Source of the DNA: Zymomonas mobilis | Lineage (GTDB): Bacteria > Pseudomonadota > Alphaproteobacteria > Sphingomonadales > Sphingomonadaceae | Length of the DNA: 64,000 nt | Direction of reading: 5' to 3' | Assembly: GCF_006715975.1 (NCBI RefSeq) | Contig: NZ_VFOF01000001.1 | Coordinates: forward strand, 816,001 to 880,000 | Part shown: positions 20,120-28,305 of the stretch, in pieces | How the letters are laid out: each line of letters starts with the position of its first letter | Numbering within the stretch: position 1 is the first letter of the stretch | Notes under the pieces: generated by a model | Seen by the model: only the letters and a program-made list of their open reading frames with translations | Database searches by the model: none | Told to the model about the DNA's origin: nothing | Position numbers and translations under genes: made by a program

Positions 20120-20938
20120 ATGCTTTTATCATCACTTTCGCCGCAAGCTGCTTTATTAGATGGTTTAGTTCAGATTGCATTACAGGCCGGAAAAAGAGCT
20201 CTCGAGATTTATCATGGTGAATTTACTGTGATGAGGAAAGACGACGATAGCCCGGTAACGCAGGCTGACCGCGAAGCTGAAGCGATTATTTTACAGGGTT
20301 TGAAAAAGCTGCAACCGGGTGTCGCCGTAATTGCGGAAGAAGAATATGCCAAAACTAAAAAAGGCTATAACACCGATAGCTTCTTTCTAGTTGACCCCAT
20401 TGATGGCACGCAGGAATTTATCAATAAGCGTGATGAGTTCACCGTTAATATTGCTTTGATAAAGAAAGCTTATCCTATTCTTGGGGTAATTTACGCACCA
20501 GCAATCAACCGTCTTTATGTTGGGGACGTTTTGGCAAAGAACGCATGGGCAGCGTATACCACCGAGGATTTGCAGATTGAAAACCGGACAAGTATTGGTA
20601 TTCGTCAGGCTGGTGAAAAATGGGATGTTATGACTTCTTTTTCTCATAATAATCCGGCAACTGAAGAATATTTAAAACAATTACCTATCGCAGATCGGAT
20701 TAAAGCCGGTTCTTCTTTGAAATTATGCTTATTGGCCGAAGGTAAAGCCGATATTTATCCCCGATTATCGCCAACTCATGAATGGGATACGGCCGCCGGT
20801 CATGCCATCCTTTTGGCTGCGGGGGGAAATATCATCGACGAAACTGGTGAAAATCTGATGTATGGGAAGCCCGGTTATAAGAACCCCGGATTTATTGCCT
20901 ATGGTTCAGAGCAGCCACCCTTACCGGCTCAGAAATAA
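20120..20938 (+). CDS. cysQ: 3'(2'),5'-bisphosphate nucleotidase CysQ
   Basis: CysQ removes the 3' phosphate from PAP/PAPS, recycling a toxic by-product of sulfate assimilation. The protein of about 272 residues has the inositol-monophosphatase-type metal site: AEEEYAKT, DPIDGTQEF and near the C terminus EWDTAAGHAIL. The ATG at 20120 has GGAGA 5 bp upstream. The ATG at 20108 is in frame but lacks a ribosome-binding site. It is a single gene with a terminator shared with accC on the other strand. A cysteine synthase gene lies about 10 kb away. Confidence 0.93.
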   Translation: MLLSSLSPQAALLDGLVQIALQAGKRALEIYHGEFTVMRKDDDSPVTQADREAEAIILQGLKKLQPGVAVIAEEEYAKTKKGYNTDSFFLVDPIDGTQEFINKRDEFTVNIALIKKAYPILGVIYAPAINRLYVGDVLAKNAWAAYTTEDLQIENRTSIGIRQAGEKWDVMTSFSHNNPATEEYLKQLPIADRIKAGSSLKLCLLAEGKADIYPRLSPTHEWDTAAGHAILLAAGGNIIDETGENLMYGKPGYKNPGFIAYGSEQPPLPAQK

Positions 20939-20957
20939 AGCAGGTAGATAATATTAA

Positions 20958-20994
20958 AAAAGAGCCGGAAAAATACATTTCCGGCTCTTTTTAT
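20958..20994. terminator. Bidirectional terminator between cysQ and accC
   Basis: GAGCCGGAAA and TTTCCGGCTC form a 10-bp stem with a 6-nt loop. A-runs and T-runs flank it on both sides, so it can end both converging transcripts. Confidence 0.88.
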
Positions 20995-21016
20995 TTTGAT
21001 TTATATGGATTTTAAA

Positions 21017-22374
21017 TCAGGGTTTTTTCAGGCTTTTTTCTTCAAGCCATGCTTCAAGCGATTTGATCGTGTAATCACCATCCACAAATTCTTCTTTTGT
21101 CAGAAGTGATCGCTGTAGCGGAATCGTGGTTTTAATTCCGTCGATGATGAATTCTTCCAAAGAACGGGATAAGCGGTTGATTGCTTCCTGCCTTGTTTCT
21201 CCATGCACGATCAATTTACCAATCATGCTGTCATAATAAGGTGGGATCGAATAGCCACTGTAGAGACCGCTATCAACACGAACGCCAAAGCCACCCGGGA
21301 CATGGTAATTTTTGACTTTACCTGGTGACGGCGTGAAGTTGTCAGGATCTTCGGCATTGATCCGGCATTCAATCGCGTGACCCAATAAAACAATCTGATC
21401 TTGAGTGCGTGATAATCCTTTGCCGTCAGCGATACGAATTTGTTCCCGTACCAGATCAAGGCCGGTAATAGCTTCTGTTACCGGATGTTCGACCTGAAGG
21501 CGGGTATTCATTTCAATGAAATAGAACTGCCCATTTTCATACAGAAATTCGATCGTTCCAGCGCCCCGATACTGCATATCGGACATGGCCTGTGCAACGA
21601 TACCACCCATTTCAGCCCGTTGTTCTGCCGTAATGACTGGAGAAGGGGCTTCTTCGAGTACTTTTTGATGACGGCGCTGCAAGGAGCAATCGCGTTCACC
21701 AAGATGGATAGCCTGTCCTTCACCATCACCAAAAATCTGGAATTCGATATGGCGTGGAGCCGCTAAATATTTTTCCATATAAATGGTGTCGTCACCAAAA
21801 GCGGCTTTCGCTTCGGATTTAGCCTGAGCCATAAGCGTTTCAAGTTCGTCTTCGACCTGAACGACCTTCATCCCGCGACCACCACCACCAGAAGCGGCTT
21901 TAATCAGAACAGGGTAGCCAATTTCGGCAGCAACGGCTTTAGCTTCTTTTATATCATGGAGCGGGCCATCTGATCCTGGAACCAGCGGTAAACCTAATTT
22001 CCCAGCAGTGCGCTTCGCTTCAACTTTGTCGCCCATAATCCGGATATGTTCCGGCTTGGGACCAATCCAAATCAATTCATGGCTTTCAACGATTTCAGCA
22101 AAGCGGGCATTTTCAGATAAAAATCCATATCCCGGATGAATAGCATCTGCACCTGAGATTTCAGCCGCCGCAATAATATTCGGGATATTAAGGTAGCTTT
22201 CACCCGCAGGGGCGGGACCGATGCAGACAGTTTCATCTGCTAACCGGACATGCATTGCGTCATCATCTGCGGTCGAGTGAACGGCTACCGTCTTGATGCC
22301 CATTTCATGGCAGGCGCGATGAATACGAAGAGCGATTTCACCGCGATTGGCGATAAGAATTTTTTAATGGCCAC
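21017..22374 (-). CDS. accC: Acetyl-CoA carboxylase biotin carboxylase subunit, apparent frameshift near the N terminus
   Basis: AccC carboxylates biotin on AccB with ATP and bicarbonate, the first step of fatty acid synthesis. The intact frame (from MGIKTV at 22303) covers ATP-grasp motifs [19 protein letters not shown] and [16 protein letters not shown], totalling 428 residues. The usual first 23 or so residues are encoded upstream in another frame. Starting from GTG at 22374, VAIKK is followed, after one missing base in the A6 run (22360-22365 on the plus strand), by [13 protein letters not shown] and HRACHE. As given, translation from GTG would stop early. The gene should be essential, so this may be a sequencing error, slippage, or real. 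It lies 4 bp after the accB stop, in one operon. Confidence 0.88.
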
Positions 22375-22378
22375 GGAA

Positions 22379-22879
22379 TTACTCTATCACAACCAAGGGC
22401 TGATCAAATTCGACCGGCTGGGCGTTTTCAACCATGATTGATGAGATAACCCCACTTTTTGGTGCAACGATCGGATTCATCACCTTCATTGCTTCAACGA
22501 TGAGCAGGGTGGCACCTTTTTCAACCTTGTCACCGACATGGATAAAATTGGAAGCGCCTGGTTCCGGTGCAAGATAGACGGTACCGACCATCGGCGAAAA
22601 GACCGTGCCAGGATGATTCGCTGCTACGGCTGGAGCCGCCGGTGCTGCTGCCGGAGTCGCTGCTGCTGCCGGTGCTGCCATCATAGCTGGCGCAACCGAC
22701 ATTGCCGGTGGCTGGGCATAGACAGGTGTAGCGTTGCGAACGACACGAATACGGCGGTCGCCATCCTGCACTTCAATTTCAGTCAGGTTCGTCGCATCCA
22801 GTAAAGTTGCGAGTTGATTCACTAATTCGGGATCGACTTGCATGGCTTCTTTGTGTTTTTCTGTCATTCTTACGCTCAT
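22379..22879 (-). CDS. accB: Acetyl-CoA carboxylase biotin carboxyl carrier protein
   Basis: The 166-residue carrier has an N-terminal region ([19 protein letters not shown]), a Pro/Ala-rich linker (about residues 55-90) and a biotinyl domain with EAMKVMN, whose Lys is biotinylated. It shuttles carboxybiotin between AccC and the carboxyltransferase. An alternative ATG four codons downstream (22867) is possible. It lies between aroQ and accC in the common alphaproteobacterial order. Confidence 0.96.
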   Translation of the reverse strand: MSVRMTEKHKEAMQVDPELVNQLATLLDATNLTEIEVQDGDRRIRVVRNATPVYAQPPAMSVAPAMMAAPAAAATPAAAPAAPAVAANHPGTVFSPMVGTVYLAPEPGASNFIHVGDKVEKGATLLIVEAMKVMNPIVAPKSGVISSIMVENAQPVEFDQPLVVIE

Positions 22880-22962
22880 GAAAATTATTCCGTCTGTCCG
22901 GCATTTATTAATTGTTAAGGCATAAACTGTAATAACCGGACAGTTATACCGACTCTGCCATG

Positions 22963-23403
22963 TCAGAGCTTGGCGGCTGCGTCCAGCGCAAGATCATAAC
23001 TTTTTGCGCCGAAACCAGAAATTGTCCCCAATGCGGCCTCTCCGACATAGCTTTTATGGCGAAAAGCCTCGCGGGCATGGGGGTTGGAAAGATGCACCTC
23101 AATTACTGGCACCGTTATAGCCCTGATCGCATCATAGATCGCAACAGATGTATGGGTATAGGCTGCTGCGTTCAAGATAACGGCCTTTGCCTTTACAGCC
23201 TGAGCCTCCTGTAGCCAATCAATTAATGCCCCTTCATGGTTAGATTGTCTTATCTCTACGGTAACATCAAGGCTTTCTGCCTTAACTTTTAACTTGTTAG
23301 CAATGTCATCAAGCGTTTGATGTCCGTATATGGTCGGCTCACGCAATCCCAAAAGATTCAGATTCGGGCCATTCAGAATAAATATTATCGGCTTTTCTGC
23401 CAT
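22963..23403 (-). CDS. aroQ: 3-dehydroquinate dehydratase, type II
   Basis: AroQ removes water from 3-dehydroquinate in the shikimate pathway. The 146-residue protein shows [10 protein letters not shown], the catalytic Tyr in the loop [26 protein letters not shown] and [17 protein letters not shown]. The ATG at 23403 has GGAAG upstream. The frame is open further to 23526 but that part overlaps thiSG on the other strand and is not family-like. It heads the aroQ-accB-accC operon. Confidence 0.96.
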   Translation of the reverse strand: MAEKPIIFILNGPNLNLLGLREPTIYGHQTLDDIANKLKVKAESLDVTVEIRQSNHEGALIDWLQEAQAVKAKAVILNAAAYTHTSVAIYDAIRAITVPVIEVHLSNPHAREAFRHKSYVGEAALGTISGFGAKSYDLALDAAAKL

Positions 23404-23481
23404 GATGTTACTTCCGGTTGCGAGTAGGGGTAAAGGCTCTTTATAGAACAGGATAGATTTCTTAGGCAAAGGCAGCTTTTC

Positions 23482-24477
23482 ATGAGTGATAGTCTCATCA
23501 ATATCAAGCTTAATGGTGAACCCCATCAGGTTAAAGCCGGAATAACGATTGCGGCCTTGGCTCAGACGCTCGGCTTGAATCCCGCCAAGGTGGCTGTTGA
23601 ACGCAATCTTGAAATTGTGCCGCGTTCTGATCTCGGTAATGTGACCATTGAATCAGGCGATCAATTGGAAATCGTCCATTTTGTTGGCGGAGGTGATAAA
23701 ATAATGTCTGATGATAGCTGGTCTGTAGCAGGCCATACATTCAAATCCCGTTTAATCGTCGGAACGGGAAAATATAAAGACTATGCCCAGAATGCCGCCG
23801 CTTTAAAGGCATCCGGAGCCGAAATCGTAACGGTTGCTGTGCGTCGGGTTAATTTGACTGATGCATCAGCACCCATGCTGACTGACTTCATCGATCCAAA
23901 AGAATATTGTTTTTTGCCAAACACGGCAGGCTGCTTTAATGCGGAAGAAGCCGTTAGAACGCTTCGTTTAGCCCGCGAAGCCGGTGGCTGGACGTTGGTT
24001 AAATTGGAAGTTTTGGGTGAAGCCCGCACGCTTTATCCCGATATGGTCGAAACCTTAAAGGCGACAGAAACCCTCGTAAAAGAAGGTTTCCAGCCAATGG
24101 TTTATTGCAGCGATGATCCCATCATGGCGAAACGCCTGGAAGATGCCGGTGCAGTTGCGATTATGCCATTGGGTGCGCCGATTGGTTCTGGTCTGGGATT
24201 ACAGAATCCTGTCATGTTGCGCTTGATTGTTGAAGGCGCAAAAATTCCTGTCTTGGTGGATGCAGGCGTTGGAACGGCTTCTGATGCGGCTGTCGCGATG
24301 GAATTGGGCTGTGATGCAGTCTTGATGAATACGGCCATTGCAGAAGCCCAAAACCCTATTTTGATGGCTCAGGCAATGAAATCTGCCGTTGAGGCAGGAC
24401 GTATGGCCTATCTTGCCGGACGTATGGGAAAGCGGATGTATGCCGATCCATCCAGTCCGTTGGCTGGTTTGATTTAA
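23482..24477 (+). CDS. thiSG: ThiS-ThiG fusion: sulfur carrier protein/thiazole synthase
   Basis: Residues 1 to about 71 are ThiS, ending in the glycines of HFVGGG. From about residue 75 the protein is ThiG, with [37 protein letters not shown] and [21 protein letters not shown]. ThiG forms the thiamine thiazole from deoxyxylulose phosphate and sulfur carried on ThiS. In the fused chain the ThiS glycine end is not a free C terminus. A GGAGG (23689-23693) encoding those glycines sits 10 bp before an in-frame ATG (23704), so a free ThiG could also be made. Fused forms are known as an annotated family in alphaproteobacteria. No TPP riboswitch is visible in the 78-bp space to aroQ. Confidence 0.93.
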   Translation: MSDSLINIKLNGEPHQVKAGITIAALAQTLGLNPAKVAVERNLEIVPRSDLGNVTIESGDQLEIVHFVGGGDKIMSDDSWSVAGHTFKSRLIVGTGKYKDYAQNAAALKASGAEIVTVAVRRVNLTDASAPMLTDFIDPKEYCFLPNTAGCFNAEEAVRTLRLAREAGGWTLVKLEVLGEARTLYPDMVETLKATETLVKEGFQPMVYCSDDPIMAKRLEDAGAVAIMPLGAPIGSGLGLQNPVMLRLIVEGAKIPVLVDAGVGTASDAAVAMELGCDAVLMNTAIAEAQNPILMAQAMKSAVEAGRMAYLAGRMGKRMYADPSSPLAGLI

Positions 24478-24501
24478 TAATCAGATCAAAATTTAAAACA
24501 G

Positions 24502-24530
24502 GAAAAGCAGGCTATTGGCCTGCTTTTCTT
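24502..24530 (+). terminator. Rho-independent terminator after thiSG
   Basis: GAAAAGCAGGC and GCCTGCTTTTC form an 11-bp stem with a 5-nt loop. A second inverted repeat (GCGGAC near 24536, GTCCGC near 24569) lies just beyond. Confidence 0.8.
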
Positions 24531-24594
24531 ATTGAAGCGGACTTTTCTCCAGCATAGGTTTAGCGTCCGCTTTTTGCCTAAAAAGGAAGGGCAA

Positions 24595-24891
24595 TCAGAC
24601 TTCAAAGACAGGAATGAGATGTTCGCCTTTCGGGGCTTCTGAAAAATATTCGTTAACCAAGGCACGCCATTGTGGCAAAGCATCTGATTTGCGGAAGCCT
24701 TCGACATGAGCTTCTATCGATTCCCAACGAATGACTAAACAAAAACGGCCTTTATGTTCGTGAGAGCGGGTTAAAGTCATACCTTCGCAACCCGGAGAGT
24801 CTAAAAATAAAGGTTTCGCCTTTTCGACAGCCGCGATAAAAGAATCTTCTGCGTTTTCTTTAATAGATATCTGCAAAAATTCATAAATCAT
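24595..24891 (-). CDS. Antibiotic biosynthesis monooxygenase (ABM) domain protein
   Basis: This 98-residue protein has the dimeric alpha/beta-barrel ABM layout: YEFLQISIKENAEDSFIAAV at the start, a central SPGCEGMTLTRS strand, and RFCLVIRWESIEAHVEGFRKS. Relatives include heme-degrading and quinol monooxygenases and many of unknown substrate. Nothing here fixes a substrate. It is a single gene opposite thiSG, with a 220-bp upstream region shared with the csbD promoter. Confidence 0.75.
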   Translation of the reverse strand: MIYEFLQISIKENAEDSFIAAVEKAKPLFLDSPGCEGMTLTRSHEHKGRFCLVIRWESIEAHVEGFRKSDALPQWRALVNEYFSEAPKGEHLIPVFEV

Positions 24892-24988
24892 AAAACATCT
24901 CCTAATCAGTTTAACAAAGAAGGCTAAAATTGTTAAATTTATCTGTAAATTGTAAAAAGCATTTTCGATAATAAATTTTATAGTTACG

Positions 24989-25014
24989 GGAACCTTTTGA
25001 TCTACCCCTTCGTT
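24989..25014 (+). promoter_or_regulatory. EcfG-type general stress promoter
   Basis: GGAAC (24989-24993), 17 bp, then CGTT (25011-25014) is a perfect match to the alphaproteobacterial EcfG (general stress response) consensus GGAAC-N16-17-CGTT. It lies 100 bp before the start of the CsbD-like stress gene, a typical target of this regulon. Confidence 0.8.
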
Positions 25015-25114
25015 GATAAGTTATAAAACAACTGATGGTCATTTCACTTAATAATAGGCGGTTTTGCTTTAGATAACCGTGATTAAGTGTCTCAATTTAA
25101 CGGAGGAGGCAAAT

Positions 25115-25387
25115 ATGTCAGGTACCTATAACAAGATTAAAGGGACAGCACAAAAAGCCGTCGGCGCGGGTAAAGAAGAACTCGGCAACGCTCTCGATGA
25201 TCCCGAATTGCAGAGCAAAGGTATCCTTGAGCAGGCTCAGGGTGCAGCCTCCAAAGCCTTCGGTAGTGCCAAAGAAGCCATCAGCGATGGTATCGACAAG
25301 GCCAAAGATACTTTGGAAGACTTGAAAGATACGGCGCAGGAAAAATTCGAAGACATCAAAGATTCTGTCGAAAAGAAGACGAAGTAA
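25115..25387 (+). CDS. CsbD-like general stress protein
   Basis: A 90-residue, highly charged, hydrophilic protein with N-terminal YNKIKGTAQKAVGAGKEELG, the CsbD signature (K.KG..K...G...GN), followed by an amphipathic Lys/Glu/Asp-rich repeat-like tail. CsbD family members are small abundant stress proteins of unknown molecular role. The ATG at 25115 has GGAGGA upstream; the open frame starts earlier (25079) without one. The EcfG-type promoter upstream fits stress induction. Confidence 0.9.
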   Translation: MSGTYNKIKGTAQKAVGAGKEELGNALDDPELQSKGILEQAQGAASKAFGSAKEAISDGIDKAKDTLEDLKDTAQEKFEDIKDSVEKKTK

Positions 25388-25440
25388 AATACCGAATATA
25401 GCTATACCCTATAATTTCACTCCTATCCCTATATCCCTTG

Positions 25441-25470
25441 GGCGTCGGTTTTTATAAAATCGGCGCCTTT
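25441..25470 (+). terminator. Terminator after CsbD-like gene
   Basis: A 12-pair stem with two G-T wobbles runs from GGCGTCGG (25441) to CGGCGCC (ending 25467), with a 3-nt loop and a short T-run. Confidence 0.75.
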
Positions 25471-25709
25471 CCCTTATGGGCTTGGTTTCTCAATAAAATT
25501 TCTAGATTAAAGACGTTTGGGTAAGGCATATTGCGTCTTTATCAGAGATAGTCGTTATTCATTTTGTCGCGTCTTTTGGCCTTTTGCTTGCTAAAAACAT
25601 TATTTTTGTTCATGTCATGCGACAAAGGTTAGGAGATCAAGCCGTCCTGACCCTGCTATCGTTGAAAACGACGGTTTTTTTAACAGGCTTCTTTTTGAAT
25701 TCAGGTTTC

Positions 25710-27299
25710 ATGACTGCTCATTCTTCACGCCCAGACAGACGCACATTCGCTATTATTTCTCATCCTGATGCCGGTAAAACGACGTTAACCGAAAAATTGC
25801 TTTATTTCGGTGGAGCCATTCATCTGGCCGGTGAAGTGAAAGCGCGTGGTGATAACCGGCGCGCTCGTTCGGATTGGATGAAAATCGAACAGCAGCGCGG
25901 TATTTCCGTGACTTCTTCGGTGATGACCTTTGAATATGAAGGTTTGACCTTCAATCTATTGGATACACCGGGGCATGAAGATTTCTCCGAGGATACCTAC
26001 CGCACTTTGACGGCAGTCGATTCTGCGGTCATGGTTATTGATGCTGCACGCGGTATCGAAGCCCAGACCCGCAAGCTTTTTGAAGTTTGCCGTTTGCGTT
26101 CAGTGCCCATCATTACCTTTATCAACAAAGTTGATCGGGAAGGGCGCCCGATATTCGAATTGTTGGATGAAATTGCCGATCAGTTGGCTTTGGATATTAG
26201 CCCTATGGTTTGGCCTGTCGGTATGGGGGGCTTGTTTGAGGGGCTGTATGATATTGAAAACAAAAAGCTCTTAAAGCCCTCGAATGAAGATAATCATGCT
26301 TTCCGAGGCGATGAAACCGTTATTTCAGGTTTGGATGATCCTAAGCTGGAAACGCTTATTTCAGAAAATGCCCGTAATAGTCTGAAGGAAGAAGTCGAAT
26401 TAGCTGAAGTCGGCTATGCGGAATTTGATGAAAAAGCGTATCAATCCGGTGATTTGACGCCTGTTTATTTTGGCTCTGCTTTGAAAGATTTTGGTGTCGA
26501 GCAGCTTATTTCAGCGATTGCGCGTCATGCGCCGGGCCCACGAACCCAGCCAGCAGAACCGGAGCCGATTAATCCTGATGATCCTTCGGTGAATGGCTTT
26601 ATTTTTAAAGTACAGGCCAATATGAATCCGGCGCATCGAGATCGCGTGGCTTTTATGCGGCTTTGTTCAGGGCGGTTCCGGCGTGGTATGAAGCTTAATC
26701 AGATTGGAACAGGAAAGGCGATCTCAATCCACAGCCCGATTCTGTTCTTCGCTCAAAACCGTGAAGTTGCTGATGAGGCCTTCCCAGGTGATATTATTGG
26801 TATTCCAAACCATGGCACCTTGCGGGTTGGGGATACTTTGAGCGAGAATAATCAAGGTTTGACCTTTACTGGTTTACCTGACTTTGCGCCTGAAATTCTG
26901 CGGCGCGTCGTTTTGTCTGACCCGACAAAGTCTAAACAGCTCCGAAAAGCGCTCGACGATATGGCCGAAGAAGGCATTATTCGTGTCTTCCATCCGGTTA
27001 TCGGCAGCCAATGGATTATCGGTGTCGTCGGACAATTGCAGTTAGAAGTCTTTATTTCCCGACTGGATGCTGAATATCGGGTTGCTGCAACGTTGGAACC
27101 TTCGCCATGGCAGACTGCCCGTTGGTTAGCCTGTGATGACCCAAAAATGCTGGCTGATTTTATTGCGACACATCAGTCTTCGATTGCCGAGGATCGTGAT
27201 AAGGCTCCCATCTTTATGGCAAAGGATGGTTGGGAACTAAATTATGTTTCCGAGCGCCATTCAGCTATCCGTTTCTTGGCTACCCGTGAAAGACGCTAG
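25710..27299 (+). CDS. prfC: Peptide chain release factor 3
   Basis: RF3 is a GTPase that recycles RF1/RF2 from the terminating ribosome. The 529-residue protein shows the G1 loop SHPDAGKTTL, G2 region QRGISVTSS, G3 DTPGHEDFSED and G4 NKVDRE, followed by domain II and a C-terminal domain with FISRLDAEYRV. The ATG at 25710 starts the family-like sequence MTAHSSRPDRR. An open extension to 25584 is not conserved-looking. It stands alone. A weak terminator-like hairpin follows at 27387-27433. Confidence 0.96.
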   Translation: MTAHSSRPDRRTFAIISHPDAGKTTLTEKLLYFGGAIHLAGEVKARGDNRRARSDWMKIEQQRGISVTSSVMTFEYEGLTFNLLDTPGHEDFSEDTYRTLTAVDSAVMVIDAARGIEAQTRKLFEVCRLRSVPIITFINKVDREGRPIFELLDEIADQLALDISPMVWPVGMGGLFEGLYDIENKKLLKPSNEDNHAFRGDETVISGLDDPKLETLISENARNSLKEEVELAEVGYAEFDEKAYQSGDLTPVYFGSALKDFGVEQLISAIARHAPGPRTQPAEPEPINPDDPSVNGFIFKVQANMNPAHRDRVAFMRLCSGRFRRGMKLNQIGTGKAISIHSPILFFAQNREVADEAFPGDIIGIPNHGTLRVGDTLSENNQGLTFTGLPDFAPEILRRVVLSDPTKSKQLRKALDDMAEEGIIRVFHPVIGSQWIIGVVGQLQLEVFISRLDAEYRVAATLEPSPWQTARWLACDDPKMLADFIATHQSSIAEDRDKAPIFMAKDGWELNYVSERHSAIRFLATRERR

Positions 27300-27386
27300 T
27301 CTCATGAATTTACAATAAAATTGCGAGCTGTGTTTTTGCAATCGTTGCATTAAATCACTTTAATAATTGCAATTTATTCCATGGTG

Positions 27387-27433
27387 AAAATGGCGTGTCC
27401 ATCTTTTGATTCCGATAGAGATGCGCCATTTTT
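27387..27433 (+). terminator. Probable terminator after prfC
   Basis: AAAATGGCG (27387-27395) pairs with CGCCATTTTT (27424-27433) over a 28-nt loop, with the T-run inside the right arm. Confidence 0.5.
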
Positions 27434-27491
27434 CCTAGGACGTTACTTGCTTATTTCGCATAATCTTTGGCAGAAAGTCTGGCCACAGTAG

Positions 27492-27734
27492 CGCCGCTTC
27501 ATTCAGAATTTGCGCAATTTGGCGTATCCTATTACTGATCGCCTGACTATTACCGGTGAATTATGGTTGGCAATAAATTGCGACCCATCTGGTAAAACGA
27601 CCCAATATGAAGCCGATGGTGCATTGTTTTATGCGTTAACCAAAAAAATACAGTTAGATATTGGTGCCAATGTTGGTTTGAATGAAGATATGCCTGCTGA
27701 AAAAATATATTTTGGGATTAGTAAAAAATTATAG
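27492..27734 (+). pseudogene. 3' remnant of an outer-membrane beta-barrel gene (phenol MetA-type family)
   Basis: About 80 codons, with a stop (TAG) at 27489-27491 just upstream and no good start. They read NLAYPITDRLTITGELWLA, then YEADGALFYALTKKIQLDIG and EKIYFGISKKL. This is the typical last three or four strands of outer-membrane channel proteins of the MetA-pathway phenol degradation family, ending in the usual Leu-type terminal strand. The first roughly 200 residues are missing. It is therefore called a decayed gene fragment rather than a short protein starting at the TTG at 27510. Confidence 0.65.
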
Positions 27735-27799
27735 AGTATTTGAAATAGATAGCTTTTTTGCTGAAACCAAAGCTACCTTTTATAGAAATGGCTTTAAAT

Positions 27800-28273
27800 A
27801 TGAATAATGCACGTCCTCCCTTACCGCCTTTTTTGACGAAGGAAGTCGCCGCTCAAAAAGTCCGAATGGCAGAAGATGCATGGAATAGTCAAAATCCTGA
27901 AAAGATTGCTTTAAGTTATACTGTTGATAGCTATTGGCGCAATCGAAGTGCCTTTATTCAAAGGCGTGAAGCAATAATCCAATTTTTGCGTGATAAATGG
28001 CAAAAAGAGCAGGAATATCGACTTATCAAAGAGCTTTGGAGTTTTTCTGATAACCGCATTGCCGTACGTTTTGCCTATGAATGGCACAACAGTGAAGGAG
28101 AATGGTTTCGTTCCTATGGTAATGAAAATTGGGAATTTGATGAAGCCGGACTGATGCAACGGCGGCTAGCGAGTATTAATGATATCTCGATAAAAGAAAG
28201 TGAGCGCCTTTTCTTTTGGCCGATAGGTCGTCGGCCGGATGATCATCCGTCACTGAGTGAATTAGGTTTATAA
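27800..28273 (+). CDS. DUF1348 / NTF2-like family protein
   Basis: A cytoplasmic protein of about 157 residues with the NTF2-like cone fold of the DUF1348 family: [33 protein letters not shown] and [23 protein letters not shown]. The function is unknown; some relatives act with small-molecule enzymes. Several in-frame starts exist (27758, 27788, 27800) and no clear ribosome-binding site decides between them. I use 27800, where the family-like sequence begins soon after. It converges with the HEPN gene, 32 bp apart. Confidence 0.8.
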   Translation: MNNARPPLPPFLTKEVAAQKVRMAEDAWNSQNPEKIALSYTVDSYWRNRSAFIQRREAIIQFLRDKWQKEQEYRLIKELWSFSDNRIAVRFAYEWHNSEGEWFRSYGNENWEFDEAGLMQRRLASINDISIKESERLFFWPIGRRPDDHPSLSELGL

Positions 28274-28305
28274 TTTTATTAATTGCTAAAATCAGATTTT
28301 ATATT

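Noticed and set aside
23404-23481. TPP riboswitch before thiSG
   Set aside because: The 78-bp gap lacks the conserved CTGAGA and CCGGG-type elements and is too short for the full aptamer.
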